Assembly (NCBI GenBank): GCA_048013815.1
Contig: CM106586.1
Span: 6,510,001-6,574,000, forward strand
Source of the DNA: Setoptus koraiensis
Lineage: Eukaryota > Arthropoda
DNA: 64,000 nt
Direction: 5' to 3'
Under the pieces are notes generated by a model, which saw nothing but the letters and a program-made list of their open reading frames with translations, searched no databases and had not been told where the DNA came from. Position numbers and translations under genes: made by a program. This document shows, one piece after another, positions 1 through 14,854 of this stretch (its first letter is position 1; every line of letters starts with the position of its first letter).

Positions 1-809
1 TGTCACAACGGCCACCGAGCTGCCAGCTAGCATCACATGATAGAGAGGAAAGTGCTTTCACTGATCATCTCGCTGACAAGGTGACTGACTTCATATAGTG
101 CAGCAGCTTGACAGCAGTCTGTTGCAGCAACAGCAACAACAACAACAACAACCACTCGTCTCCACTGGTCGTCGTCTTAGCGTTTTAGCGCCGCTTAACC
201 GTAATTTTTGCCGCTAAATCCATTTGCGTCGTTCATCACACCTCAGTCACGAAAAGTTGCCTCTGCGAAAGTTAACTCGGCGAGCATCGCACTCACTTGT
301 TATGCATAACAATTTACAAGTGTTCACGAGCGTCCATCAATAATCGTAATCAGCAACAACAACAATTGATAATTGATAATTCAATCAAACACTTTCCGCT
401 CATTGTATCCTCTGAGTACAACCACTCATACACCTTGCAACACGACGGACAGCGATCGTTCAATGCACCCTCATTATTGAGAAGCCAACAATGCCCAAAC
501 AGCCAGCGCAGTCGCATTATTTTGTCAGCGCTGTAGTCGTCGCATCATTCTGGTTCAGGCTGGCAAGTTAGTCGCCACATCAATCGATCGAACGTCGCCA
601 CTCAATTCATCCAGCGCCCAGCCAACAGCAACCAACATCAACCGCAACAACCAACAACAACCAACCAACTAACAACAATAACTCTCAATAACAAACAGAC
701 TCACAAGTTGGCACCAGCATACAGAGGACACGGCTTTCTCTAACATAACTCTCTTCATAAGAGAACGTTCGCCAGTACGTGCAATTCGCAGCAATTAATT
801 ATTGAGAAT
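1..809 (+). other. Upstream/5' leader region of Skeletor
   Basis: No conserved coding segment is visible. The region carries CAA-rich runs (around 128-155 and 640-680), like the CAA/CAG tracts elsewhere in the window. The putative Skeletor start codon is at 810, so at least the 3' part is probably 5' UTR. No TATA box or transcription start could be assigned. Confidence 0.4.
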
Positions 810-3800
810 ATGAGACAACGAAACAAACAAGAGCGAGCCAGCAAAACCGCTTGCCATCTAATTAACTTGATTTTTGTACTGCTCATCCAATTAGTGCATC
901 TCCATCAGGGTAAGTCACACTTGCATCAACTTTCAACACAATTCGAGGTGTCGCACCAGCGTCACCAGTGTTCATGTCAGACGAGTCAGGCTTGCCTGAT
1001 GGTGCTGACTAGAGGCCAGGCGAGCCATGGCCTCCGACGAACGGATAAGTCACCGTTGAACGAGGACGATCTGGTTCAAAAGTTTGCTGCTGTAGTGTTG
1101 TTGCGATTCTTTCAGCCTATCGGCTGGGCACATTCGGCGCCAAAGAATTGACCAACATGGCACAAGTGTCTCAGAAAATGACCTTTTCTCACACTCAATT
1201 GTTGTCGTTGATTTGTTTCAGCTGATCATTATCATCGACGTCGCAGTTAGATAGACACGGAGTTCGATGACAACATTTCGCACTTTACTCTTGCCACTCC
1301 AGTATACGGCATCATTGCAACCATGCACAATGGCGCACAATGATGCACACGACGGTGGCAAAAATTATACACTTCTAGTCGAGATAATAGCCCCAAATCT
1401 ATCTATCCATCGACTCAATAATAGATATGTATATATGAGCACTTTATATAACACACATTATATAAGTGTGACAACGCCATGACAACCGTCATTAAGTAAT
1501 AATGATGATGATGATGATGATGAATAAAAGCTCCTGTTCTACACGGTCCATTGGAGCCAGTTAGACTAGCTAGACACAACTGTAACAAAAACAATCGAAC
1601 CGATCGAACCATTTCGTTTTATTTTATTATTTCTCATTTTATTATTTAGCTCTACACACACTCAACAGCGGCAGCATCAACAGCGACAACAACAACAGCG
1701 ACAGCGAAAACAACAGTGAAAATGCGAAGAAAATTCAATTATTTGAACTATTTGTCGGAGATTTGTTTTGTTGGCTGGCCAGTGAAAATGGTGCTGGCTT
1801 GACATTCAATTGTTTAGCGTCTCTTAAATTCAATTTCAGACAGACGCGGAGTGATGCGGAGAAAGAGATAAGGTGAGGTGATTCACTCACCATAGAGGCG
1901 ATCAAATGAAGACAACAACAACAATCGTCTTCATTTGATCATTCACATACTACTGAATCTTATCTGACTCACTCGAATAACTGGTCAACTCCAAAAATAA
2001 AGCTGTCACTCACACATATTCGCGAATACCAGCACAGGCCTGGCGTTGCTATTCATTTAGTAAGTGAGAGATACAACAGTTAGTTTTTGGCGAGGCCAAG
2101 AGTCGAGTCAGGTAATTGCAGTTTAAACAGCACACACACACACACATTCTTGCATATCTAATTGTGCTCCCCATGAATGAGTTGTCTTCATCTTCGTCGT
2201 CTCCTCTTTCATTGAATGAAAATCAACTTTACCACTATTTCTTCGTATTATTGTGTCTGTGTATACATTATTTATAATGTATGATGCCGGAGACTGGCAC
2301 AAATGACGCAACGTTTGCTTTGCAAACAACACACACAACAACAACAACAACAACAACAACAATTTATTGTATTATCTCACATGTACACCCAATGCATGCA
2401 TAGGTATTGGTTTATACATGCAAACTGTAATAGGCTCCATGGGTCTTTGTTGATTTGTCATGTGGCCATTGTACGAGAGAGTCCTCACTTTTTGTTCTTC
2501 CCTCTCTCACTTGATCACTAAAACCACTTGTTGTTTGTCGCACGCAGACAGACCTATGCCGTAATAGCATCAATCTACTGTGACATGTACCGAGGCACAC
2601 ATAATACACACAAGAGATTTGCATTCGCGCTAGATTGAACGAATTGCCAATTGAAATGGGCCCATCAGACTCTGATGATCAGAGAAGAAAAGAGAATGCT
2701 CTGGCCAGAAGAATCTGGCCAGCGAATTCTCTGTCACCCTGCGGCCAGCCAATGTCAAGGTGACAGCTACGGCATAGTGGCGTATTATAAATGCAAGTCA
2801 CAAAATGTAGATGACGATCGTGACGCTTCAGCTGCCCCGTGATAGTATCTAGTGTGCTATGCAAACTATCCCACGAGGTCAATGATTCCGCATGCGAGTG
2901 AGACAACATTTGCATCATTACAACACTTTGATTATCTCAACTGATCATCGGCCATCATTATAATTGTATTAGATACTCTGGAGCGTTTGCCGTGTTTGTT
3001 CTAACTGTCCCTCTCTCGGTCGGTCGCTCGCTCTCCCTCGGTAGCGCCATGCGTCTGTTATAATGTTATAATCTGTTAATGCCGTTGCTGGCAGTCACAC
3101 TGGCAAGACAGTAGAAAGCAGTCGCAAAATAGAAGCTAACTACATCAGATATAATAGTCTATTCTAGGCTCTAATGATCATGAAAATCACATAATATATA
3201 ACATCATTAACTGCTGCTTTAACTCTATCTGACCGTGCGCCAACTAGAGACTCGAACAATATATGGCCGCCGAGTTGAACTTGAATTGTTTGTCTTTCTC
3301 TCTCTCTCTCTCTAATTGCTCGCCTCGCTAGACTCATTAACTTCGGTGGGCCGCATGCAAGCAGCACGCCACCGCTATGGAAACACACACACACACATTA
3401 CAAATATTAGTTTAGTCAGGTGTGGATTAGTTGCTTGTTTGGCGTCCCAGTTGTTGAAGAACAGGAGAAACTATATTTAGCCATTATATGACCAGGCTAT
3501 TTAATCTAATTCTAGCCAAGCAACAATACCTGTCCATATATATTGTGCTCGCCTGGTTGTGTATCATTGTGTGCCACTGGTGCTTTAGTAAATTTAGTAG
3601 TGGTAATATCATTAATATCATAGCTATTGTAGTGTACGTTACAATTGTGCCCGGTGCAATAGTATGTGGGAATCATTAAGTTTCACACTGTCCAGTCATA
3701 TCACACTATTATATCATGCACACAAGCCTGTGTGTGATTAATTAAAAATTATTATGCTCCGCTGTTTGCACAATCTACTCCGTTATGTTTTGTTATGTAA

Positions 3801-6800
3801 TCCGTGATCCTATTTCTCATCTCAGCCCACTTGTATTCACAAAATCAACACCCTACATCACGCTTCTGTAATCTGGTGTATGCTGTCAGACCATTGGTCT
3901 AAGACCAATCATAGCAAGCCAGCAACTGGCCGTTGATTTTACAGCTCCACCAGTCTCACTTTATCATGAGCACTCTTGTGTGAATAATCCAAAACCAAAA
4001 TAGTCTCTATCGTTAGGCGGTCCAAAGTCAAATTTGCTTCTAGCTAAGAAAGTTTCAATTGAATCGTCAATTCAATATCAATCACCATCGTGTCTATAAC
4101 GGATACTATGTGGGCCAGTGTCTCTTCAATTAGTACAGTGACTCCAATAGTGACGGCTGCCAGGTTGCCCACACCAGAAGAGCGGTCATCTCTCGAGAGT
4201 TTACCTTTCTCTCTCTCTCTCTCTCTCTCTCTATCTGCCAAGAACGTAGATTGTCAGCTTCTCGAATTGTGGCCGAAACTTTTCTTTCCTCTTGTTCTTG
4301 CCCAGTTAAATGTGAACGGAATCAGTGAGAGTGAACTGGTGGTGTTATTGCAAGCATCTTGTGACTTATAAGCTATGAGACTGTTACTGCAGATCTCCTG
4401 TTAGATCGTCGAGCTTTATCATAATGACGGTGAAGATATGATACAATCATCTCTTCAAACTAATAATAGATTATCTGGTCAAAACCGTAGCCTGTTTGCC
4501 ATGTTGTTTATCCAAATCAGAATGATATTTTTCAGTCTCGCTTTTCCTGAGACACACACTTCTCTATACAGTAGAGTGTAATGACGTGTTAACGCACTCA
4601 CTGTCATTGTTGATGCCAACAACCTTCTCCTCATTGTTATGTTAGTCGGATAAAACACTTTTTCAATCCACTTGTGCAGCTTTTTGTTGGCGTAAGCATG
4701 CATTATGGATTAAACACAATTGAGAGATTTATCTAGTCACTGATGAAATGGCCACCATACCAAGGCATAGACACAATTTGGAATCACTCGCAAAACTACG
4801 AAGATGACCAATATAATGACATCATATTCAAAGATCCTTTTTGCATGGAGAACGCTTTCCTCTCTAATTCTTTCCACAATTGAGTAAATCAGGAGCATTA
4901 TATCAGTTTGAAATGCTCAAAATAGTGGAGCGCCTTCAAAATTCGATGGATGTAAACTTTTTAGGTTGCCTACGACTATTCATGTTTCTTTGTGTTTGTG
5001 TTTCAAGCGGCTTAATACTATCATCGTGCGAAGAAATCTATCCAAGTATAATAACTATTCTAGTATGTTACATAATTTTCCTTGTTATGTGTGCCTTAGT
5101 ACATTTCGTTTTCCTTTTTTTCCCTTTTTTCAAGAATATTCTCGTGAGTTACATGTGAATTTGCTAAGAAAAGAAAAAGGAAACCCACATTCATCTGGTT
5201 ATTCAATCGACTAACTTAAATGTTACCAAGCAAAATAGTTGGCCCACGCTCAACAAGCCTCGCATTGCTCGGATATTGCTCTTTGTGTACAACTTTTTCC
5301 ATTCTATTAGTCCGAGATTGAAAAGTGATTTTTTGGCGTTGTAAAAACAATCGAACTTGTGATGTTTGGATCTTAGGTAAAATCTGGCGAATTACTGCTA
5401 GTGCTCTGAAAACACCGTTACGCATCGACTATAGATAGATAGGGTAGCCACATATGGAATTTCTAACGCGCAGCAGGAGCTAATTGGTTGACTTGATTTT
5501 GTTACTATTTTTGCTGCCGTTTTCTTTTAATTTAAATCATTTTATAAAGCACTCTGCCATGATGAATTAATGAGTAATATCTCCCGCTTGTCGATGTTAT
5601 CATCATTCGGCCAATTCGAAGCAAGCCATCTTGTCTGCTAGTGACTGAAAAGTCAAAACATGAATTTGAATCGACAAGCCTGAATGGTTTCGTACTTCTT
5701 TTGAGTCTTATCGTGTGCTCGGTCTATTCGCTCTCCAAGCAATTTTGCGAGATATCTGCCGGCCAAAAACGTTTTCTCCCATGTGTCCCGCTTTCTCATG
5801 GCCACCTGTAATAGTGGGATAGCCTTGCATTTTATCTATTCATCTTCTCCTGATTAGATAAAACAATAATCTGGATCTCCTCTTCTCTATTCGTCTCTTA
5901 TTAATGCTGTTGTCGGTCAAACATTTAGTAGATGCAACAGAGTTCGCTTTTATCTGATCTTGGTCATTTCCCTCACAATATTTGTTAATTGCTGAGTGCT
6001 CAGTTGAAAACAAGCTCCCAGTTTGCTCTGTTGTTGAATTCACATTCTAACCAAACAAACTCTTTTTAATTCTCTAATTAAGCGGATTGTCTGTTTGTTT
6101 GTCATTATGTAGAATGGTATGCATTATCTCGATCTTGTTCAGACAGATTGAGGTTGCGATGTTTCCTTAACGATATCATATCTTGGCGAGACCACTCATA
6201 CCATTTCCATTTTATTATCAACTTGTTCTATCCAGTATCCAATTATTAGACTAGCGTGATATCTTGAAGCACACGCAAAATGTCGCTTCCCTTTAGGGTT
6301 AAAGTGTGCTTTTGTCTAGTTCATCCTGTCAACGATCGTTTTGGGGAAGTGAGATTTTCTCAGACTGTTGTCGCTGCTGTGTTGCGGCGGTTGGGTCAGA
6401 TGGTCAAAACTGCAAAGCAATATAGAATTATAAAAAGTAGGAAAAAAGTGTGCGTGTGTCAAAAAAGGTACAAAGGTAGCCTCTTGAGTTGGTTAAATTC
6501 ATTTCATTCAAAAGATCAATGATTATAATTTTGCTGACACTTGAAGGACATGTTGAGGTTGTTTTGTTGTTGTTGCTCAGCACTAAATGCCGCCGTTGCT
6601 TGTGTAGACTACTTAATATTAATGTGGTGCGTTAATAACGCAGTCGGTCTTTGTGATTAAATTAGTGTGTGTGTTGTAACTTTAATGAAGATGAGCAATT
6701 AAATTTTCAAGTAGCCTAACTAATTGTACTGTAACTGTAAACCACTTTCATTTTCGTTTGTGCTTGTATTATAAGATGCCAATGTTTGCGTAGGTCAGGG

Positions 6801-9800
6801 TTCCTTGTCGAAGCAACCTTACTATGGAACGCTTATAGGAAAGCTAAACCGACGCGGTCACGAGGTATCCGGGGACGTTTACGCCGTTGATGAGCAAACA
6901 TTGTTTATCAAGAATTTCAATTATGATGGCCTGGCTCCGGATGCCTACTTTTGGTCGAGTGTCACCAGTCCGTTGCCCAGTCCAGACGGATTCATAGTGC
7001 CCGACGAGAAAGGCTCGTAAGTAACTCATTAAATATCTCATCGCGGTATGGCGGTCGGCATTTCGGTTGGCTGCTCCAAGCCAATTGTTGCATTGGTGCG
7101 CCAACCATAGATCTATGTCTCTCTGTATGATATTATATAATTGTTTGGATGTTTGAATTAATCACTATAATCAATCTAACAATAATTTTTAATTATTTGC
7201 ATAATTATTTGCACAACAATCATGGACCAATAAAATAGCACAAAACCGTTGGAACGCTACATAAACAAAGACGTCGTGCTGCGCCTGCCAGAAGGCAAGA
7301 CGTTGCGCGAAATTCGCTGGATAAGCATCTGGTGTAGACAAATGAAACTAAATTATGGCGAATTAGCCATAACGCGCAACCTGGTAATACCGCAGCCTAT
7401 TGAGATTAGTCCGTTGACACAATTGGCGCACGGCGTTCGCTCTAGCCCTATAACAATAATAGATGCGCAAACGTTTCTCGTGCCAGAGTTCTCCTATGAC
7501 GGCGTCGGTCCGTCGGCTTATTTTTGGCTCACGCGTAGCTCGCTCGGTTTGTCTGCCAACGGTTTGCGCCTAAAAGACGAAAATGGTTCGGCGGCGCCAT
7601 TGCACAAATACAACGGCGAAACAGTGGTCATATCGTTGCCAGAGGATTACACAATATACGACTTTGACTACTTTGGAGTGTGGGCCAAAGACTTCCAAGT
7701 GGTGAGTGTGCGAACTACAGTTTATCAGTTTGCTCGTGGCGTGCAAATTGCATGGTGCACTTTGGCACACATTTGGAAATTTTTATTTTCATTAATTATT
7801 CAATGTGCCAAATCTAATCAATTCCTCATTACAACTGTAATTCTAATTTCGATAAAACTCTATTTCAACGCGACGCAATTGCTGCTTCCAACGCTACGCG
7901 GCACGATACTAACATGCTCAGAATTTCGGCCAGACAAGGATTCCTCAGACGGCCAAGGTGCCGCCATCGCCCAAGATGTTGGGAATAAAACCAGAGGTAA
8001 GTTTAGCGCGCTCCTTGTACCTAACAATTACAAAATCATAAAATTTGCACAAACATTTATTAATAAAAGTATTTGCAATCGCCATGACTCTCACTCGTGA
8101 CACCAAAAACAATTTAGAATAAGCTCAATTGTGAAATTCTCTACGATGACCTCGGCTACGAAATACGCTGGGTCTTGGACGGCGACGACATCGTGATGCA
8201 ACTGGTGGGAAAAATCGGTGAGTAGCTGACACAAGTGCCCCTTGCCTATAAACTCGCAGCTGCGATAGCCGCATCACCACTGACCGGTATACATCATCTA
8301 CATGTGATTCCATCAACAGAACCTGGCGAATATATGGCATTCGGACTGGGAAAGGACGACGCTCGAAGCGACATGACTAATGCGGACGCCACCGTCACCT
8401 GGGTAGACAGGAGCTCAGGCCAGGTGCATGCAGTGGACTATTTTCTATCATCCAAAGAACAGGTAAGCCAAGTGATATACTTAAGAACTGACCATTTCGC
8501 TCTGGCGCAGAATTGCTAACTTATAAACTAAACATCTTTCTTTCTTTTCATAGTGCACCGGTAATAGAGGAAGTTGTCCGGATGTCAAATTTGATGGTGG
8601 CAGCGACAGCCTAACGCTATTGCATGGCGCCATAGTGAATGGTTATTCTATGGTAACTTTCAAGAGGCCTCAATTGGGAATAGATGAATTATACGACCAG
8701 CACGTATACAGTGATGGACAGCAATCAATTATTTGGGCTATTGGCGCATTAAATGATCGTAGCGAAGTTGGCTACCACAGATTGAAAACACGCGGTGATA
8801 CATTCATTGATTTTGCCCGTACGCCTCAGTGGAATTGTCCAAACCCTGATCTCAATGCCACCATCAATCATCAACCCATTCCGGCCGCCTCACAAAACGA
8901 GCCCACTATTAGTGCTGCTCCCTCTCAACAGCCACTCGTTCAAAATAGACCCTCGAGTGATCGAGCTCATGCCTCATCTTTGACTACAACTATTTTATCA
9001 ACTGTGCCTACACCTACAACAGTATCTGCACAGCAAGAGATCGTTCCATCTACTATGCCGACTGTCAACTTTGACCAACATCATCACGATCATTCGCATG
9101 GTCATCACATGCAACAAGTTCATAATAGCAACAATCATTTGACCCAGGCTCAGTCCATAAAATCATGGTCCATACCACCTATTGTTTGTCCAACGGATCA
9201 GAAATTCGTTGCCCAAATAGGACCCACCGGTGGATTGAAAGGCTTTCAAGGTATAACAGGTCGCCCCGGTTGGGGTATCACGTGGTATATAAATGGTCAA
9301 ATGATACCAGAGTTGTTTGTTCAACGTGGCAAAACTTACAAGTTCATTGTTGAGGGCGGAAGTGATAAAACCAGCTCTATCAGGAGGCATCCTCTCTACA
9401 TAACAGACAGTGCCGAGGGTGGTTTCGATTATAAGACCGATCTGGAGCGGAGAAACGAGCGTATTTTTGCTGGTGTTGGCGTAAGACCTGATGGACAATT
9501 CGTGCCAACAGCCACTGGACGTTTATGCGAATGGAAATCTAATGATACTTTGGCTAGATCCCCTGACAGTTTTGATGATTTTCAATCATTCAAGTCTACT
9601 CTAAGATTAGAATGTGATCCGGGTCAGGCCTCTGTGCTAAAATGGACTCCAGATAATAACACACCTGATGTTGTCTACTACCAGTGTTATACACATCGGG
9701 ATCTAGGATGGAGGATTCGTGTTGTAGATTCTTGTGACTCGCTAAATGTGAGTAACCGTGGTATTTGATCCAACAGTATTCAAACATCTTAAATATTTTT

Positions 9801-12800
9801 CGAAACGAAACAAAAGAAAAAAAAAACAAAAAAAAGGAAGAAATTTAGGTACGATGCATTTGGTTTCTGGTGTGATGGATCTGGTCTATCTGGTGGCGAC
9901 GACACAACTATGCAGTTATCAATGATACAAGGAAAGCGACACAATCAAATTTGTCAGCCTACAAACTCCTCTATTCGAGTATCATCAAATGGTCATCGAA
10001 TGATGAGGCGGCACAGACATAATGAGAAGAGCTCAGCGGGGAGGTAACTAATAACAATCAAACTTTGCTGCTAACAACGAACGCTAACCAACGCTGACCC
10101 AAAAATCACTGCAACGCTATGTTGGCAATCACGCCACGGCTTGATTTCTACTCTTAACTATAAATCTCTAATCAAGGATCGCGCATCGCTTCTAACAAAA
10201 ATTGACGCATAATTTAAATAATTTTAACGATACCGCAACTGCTTCTGCTTCCTATTTGCCAGATATAATCATTGATATTTAGGCTCTCTAGAAGACAACA
10301 ATATATCTTACTTGCATTTGTTTTGCTCTTTACTTTTTCCAAATACAACAGAATTATAATAAGCGACATGTCATATCCAGGATGGATTTAGAGATGGCGA
10401 GTTCCAACTTGCGAGCTGCCAATGCTTCTGATTTCTACAGTAGGAGGTCTCAACAAACGGAAGCTCCTTTGCCATTCGATGGCGCTATGAGTGATTTATT
10501 TTCATTCGAGAATAATATTGGGAACACTGTAACTCCAGACAGCCCTATTATGTCGAATTCTACTATAAACACTTTCAACGACATGGCAGCTCTTTTGGCT
10601 GCGAATAACATCTCAACGGATTCTAATACATCATTCGATGATATCATGGCATTGTCACAGACAAATCTCGAAAGTTTTCTTGAGAATCCAGGCGCAAAAA
10701 ATAGTGACTCAAAACACAGTCCAGTAGAGGAATCTTTGGTACTGCAGCAAATGTCTAACCCCAACCAAGTGAATCAACTAATGATGATGGATCAGTCACA
10801 ATCCCAAGTGAATCGACCCAAGTTGATGAATGGTCCCTCTCAAGGGCTACACTCATACGTTGCCAAATTGGCTCAATTATATTATCCGATGCCTCACTTA
10901 TCGGCGGCTTTAGCGTCTCTAATGAACACAGCTCCATCGCACCCATTTCCGCAACAGCAACAACAGCAGCATCAACCTCAGCAACAACAGCAGCCGCAAT
11001 CAGCCTCGTCAAATTTAAAACCGTCTACAAACACCATGTCGGCAGCCTCATTCTCGTTGTCTCAACTCGTTCCTCGGCCAAAGATTGACCTCATTAGTCC
11101 AGTTCTTAAGATACCACGACTCAGATTGAAATCGTCAAGGAAATATGAGTCTATGAATAAGCCATCTCAACCGCCAATGCCTGCAACAGAATTCAATTAC
11201 AATATATTTAACAACCATATTGCTAATCTCAACAATCAACAGAAACTCGGACACGCTCCCTGGCCCTCCGGTCTCCCAAGCGCAATGCTGGGTAGTGAAT
11301 CTAACATGTTTGAAAACAATCCGTCTGCTGCCGCCAACAGTCTTCATCTCATTAACGAAGACACACCAAGTGGCACAATGAATTACCATAATCCATCTGC
11401 TGATATTATGGCAAATTCACTGGTGCAAGCTCAGCAGAACAAAGGAGGAAAGAACAGTTTCGGCCTTCCGCCACCAAATGGTAATAATATCGAACAACAG
11501 CCTAAAATGCAACATCAATACATGACTTCTATTACTCAACCTTCTAGTATAAGCATTTCCGAAACACTTCACCCAACTCATGATGGCTCGAATGGAAATA
11601 GATTCAATAATCAATTTCACCAAATGCATAATCAACCGATGACTATTTACCGTAACAATGTTGATAAGGTAAACATTGGCAAGCAGCAAGCCACTGATCT
11701 CAAGAATACATTTACCCCGTTGCAACCCGCATCTGCTGGAGGAGGAAATGTTCAGCCCTATGTCATAGAATACATGAAACAAGGTTCAAATGATTTGAAT
11801 TCACTTCAACAACACCTAAGAAATTCTCCGGTGACATTGGAACATCAAGCTAATCACTCTGGGTCAGATCATAAAATCAAATCCAGTGAATCATTAAATT
11901 ACGATTCTGCGGATTCTATTTTGTATGATACTTTCAGTTTCCTTGGTTATAAGGGTCAACTTAATCAGACAAAACAATATCAGCCTATGCAGCATCAGTT
12001 TCCAATGGATAACAACAACATCAATCTTATGTCAAATTCACCGATGCTACCGAATCAAATCATGAGTTCCACAACAACTAGTTGGCTGAATCCCAAACTA
12101 TTCAATCATCAGCAATACTCTCAGCCTGCCACTCGACCATCTTATTCATTTAACTACATGAATGGCGACACAAATCAGCAGCTTGAATTCACCAGTCAGA
12201 AGCATATCCCTTCACTAATGAATTCATTATTCAGCAACAGCAACAATAATCCATCCAACAAGTACCATGCAAATCAACAAATTCCCTCGATAGCCAAACC
12301 ATCTTTGACTAAACTATGGTTTACATCAAGTCCATTTAGAGGGACTTCAGGAATGTCTATGATGCAACAAGCCGCTTCAAATCTCGCCGGTAGACATCCG
12401 CATGCTTATCACAGTTCTGGGCCCAGTTTATTCATGCGCCAGAAACCTCAGCATTTCCCTTATAGCTCTTCGAATTCTCCCCTTTCTAGTTTATCTAAGC
12501 TACCTTTCACATTCTCATCGATGCTGACAAATAGTAATGAGCATCACACGAATCATATAGCTATGCCTCAACAACAACAACAACAAATAAACCAAATCCA
12601 GCACACAACACTCACCCAGAATCAGGATACACCCGCTTATCAATCAACATCGCAAATACAACCGAATGCCGATAATGGACAGCAAATTTCCCATTCATTT
12701 GCAATAAATAATGAGCCTAGTCATCATTCTCAGCAACATTCTGTTAGCAATAATCATCATTTAGGTACCCAACAGAATGCGCCACATCAGGTAGCTAACA

Positions 12801-14779
12801 ATCAACACGATATCTCAAGTGGATCCGGAGGACCTGATTATATGATGGCTGTAGAAAGATTCTCTAAACAATCTTCCGAGAGTCGTCCATCGTCGATTAT
12901 AAATCCTATCAACGGTCAACAAGTTTTTTTCCAGCCAGTCGATGCAGATGGTAATAAAATCAATTTGCAAAATCTCAGACACGAGATTGTTGATCAAAAG
13001 TTGACAACTGTCAATGGATTAAACAACAATCATTCGCCTTACTTTTTGATGACGAGCAGTAACAACAACAGCATGGGCAGAAATGGGATCAATTATCAGC
13101 AAATAACGAGCGAAGATGGTAAAATGATTACTCGAGTTGAATTACCGAAGCCATTTGAACTTGATTATTTGTCCATGTCCAATCTAAACAATAGTGTCTC
13201 GCCCACTAGTGAACCTGACCAGATGGTGATGGCTGCACAACAACATAAGCTTTATTCCACTAATAATTTCAATCCTAGCCAAATATATTCTAATAACACC
13301 GTTAATAATGATGATCTAGTCACTAATAATTCAACGCCGTTAAATCATCAGTACGGAAATGCAACAAAATCAGCACATATAGTGAATAATAATATAAAAA
13401 TCACTCCTTCAATTGATTCGAATCAATTCGATATCACTAGACAGGCTTTCATGTGGAATAATTCAAAAGACTCCAACGCAATGCAACCTATCACTGAGTC
13501 CATAATGTTATCGTCTTTGGTGCTGCCGACACCAATCAATTTTACACGAGATTTGACCACTGCGACCACACCATCATTGGAGAACATTCGTTTGAGTTCT
13601 TACAATTATAATTCCAATACGAATAGCGGACCTCTTGTTCCTCTAGAAAGACCTACCATGTCTCCCACTGCCTATTCGTATCCTCGATACCAGATAAATT
13701 CAGTTATTCAACACACCGGAAAACCTCAACCTCCAATCAAGGTGGCTTCAACTATAGCAAGTCAAATATCAGGCTCGCGTTCGCTCGAAAACTTTCTTTT
13801 ATCTACACCAGGCTCTTCACGCAGCGGAAATTTCATAGTATTGGACTCTAATCCAAACGAAAAGATGACATCTCAAGCTCAACTGAGACCGAGATATATT
13901 GGGCGCATTCTAACACCATCTCATTTGATGACATCGTCTGACCTGCAAAAAGCTGCTAGTATGATCGATGATAAATATAAAATTGTTGGACATCAATTCG
14001 ATAGACTCTCATCGCTATCCTCGCCACCATCAACATCCATCGCATTAGATCCGATGATTGCGGCTCATTCTATCCCCTCTGTTATTTCAGGTCAATTGAT
14101 AGGTTTCGCCTCACCTGATGGTCAATCTCTGCATACAAAGCAAGCTAAAATAATGAATAGCAACGCAAGTCACGATAGCAAAGAAAACAAATCGAAATCT
14201 ATGCTAAACTTCTTACAGGATATTGCTCTTGGAGACATTCAATCATACTCTAAGAAAGATACTTATATGATTAACAACAATAATAATAAAAACAAATATA
14301 ACCACAAACTAATTGACGATCAGATATTCACTAAATTTATACCGAAGCTCATGTCATCTACAACTAGACCGACCATAACTACATATTATATCAAAGATAA
14401 ACCGCAAATTGATTCAAGCAATCAAGGGCAAACCAATGTAACAAATCAAACATCAGATACTGAACAGAATCAACTATCGAAAGAACTGACCGGGAACAAA
14501 CTGCCTATTGGTATTGTCGATGGCCATCATGCAACGAAAGAGCCCCAAATACTATTGCCTCATACAGAAAATATGGCCAACTATTCTGCAACACTACCCA
14601 CGAGTGATAACGACACTGATCATACAATATTATCTCACGTACTTTCACTGATCTCCACTAATGCTGTAGCTCCACCGGTAGTCTCGGTGGCCAGTTCTCC
14701 TGATGCTAGATTTTGGTCGGACAGTCTGAATCAACGGTACGACTTTATAGATTATGAGATAAATACTCGTCGGAGGTGA
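810..14779 (+). CDS. Skeletor: Skeletor homologue: DM13-DM13-DOMON-cupredoxin-like protein with long C-terminal extension
   Basis: Exons placed by eye: 810-909, 6794-7016, 7239-7701, 7922-7996, 8118-8217, 8320-8462, 8554-9747, 9841-10043, 10381-14779. They sum to 2300 codons including the stop. Exon 1 encodes a signal peptide (hydrophobic IFVLLIQLVHL). Exons 2 and 3 carry a first DM13 domain (YYGTLIGKL, SGDVYAVD, LFIKNFNYDG, LPEGKTLREIRW) and a second (FSYDGVGPSAYFW, DYFGVWAKDFQV). A short exon reads RIPQTAKVPPSPKMLG, typical of Skeletor. The DOMON domain follows (EIRWVLDGDDIVMQLVGKI, YMAFGLGKDDARSDM). After a low-complexity linker comes the cupredoxin-like domain (WYINGQMIPELFVQRGKTY, VVYYQCYTHRDLGWRI). 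In Drosophila, Skeletor is linked to a spindle matrix, and related genes act at the cuticle. Domain identity is strong. The joining of the last two exons is inference. Confidence 0.88.
910..6793 (+). other. Long first intron of Skeletor (about 5.9 kb)
   Basis: Bounded by GTAAGT after CATCAGG and by TTTGCGTAG before GTCAGGGTTCC. The phases match (one base plus two bases make a Gly codon). It holds simple repeats: GAT repeats near 1502-1522, CA near 2131-2146, CAA near 2337-2360, CT at 3297-3314 and 4206-4232. The small open frames, including a hydrophobic one at 4880-5158, show no family likeness. Long first introns often hold enhancers, but nothing here demonstrates one. Confidence 0.7.
10381..14779 (+). 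CDS. Large N/Q/S-rich open reading frame, C-terminal exon or second cistron of Skeletor
   Basis: An uninterrupted frame of 1465 codons from ATG 10382. Asn, Gln, Ser and His dominate, poly-Q runs occur near 10950-11000 and 12567-12590, and no folded domain is recognisable. A 4.4 kb open frame in moderately AT-rich DNA is very unlikely by chance, so it is coding. It follows the cupredoxin-like part of Skeletor. If the exon starting at 9841 is used and spliced 10043 to 10381, the frame continues from the DOMON part (phase two bases plus one, giving AGG then ATG). Drosophila Skeletor was described as having a second reading frame encoding the chromosomal antigen, so a separate cistron starting at 10382 is the alternative. 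Probably intrinsically disordered. AATAAA signals lie 25 and 70 bp past the stop. Confidence 0.75.
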
Positions 14780-14803
14780 CATCCTAATTAGAATAGTTAT
14801 GTA

Positions 14804-14854
14804 AATAAAGAATGTAATTGTGAACCGAATTGTACCTTAATTAATATAAATAAA
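14804..14854 (+). terminator. Polyadenylation signals of Skeletor
   Basis: Two AATAAA hexamers, at 14804-14809 and 14849-14854, follow the stop at 14777-14779 on the same strand. They fit the 3' end of the Skeletor transcript. Confidence 0.6.

Noticed and set aside
4880-5158. Hydrophobic 92-codon frame in the Skeletor intron
   Set aside because: AT-rich sequence easily gives such frames; there is no signal-peptide context, family or splice support.
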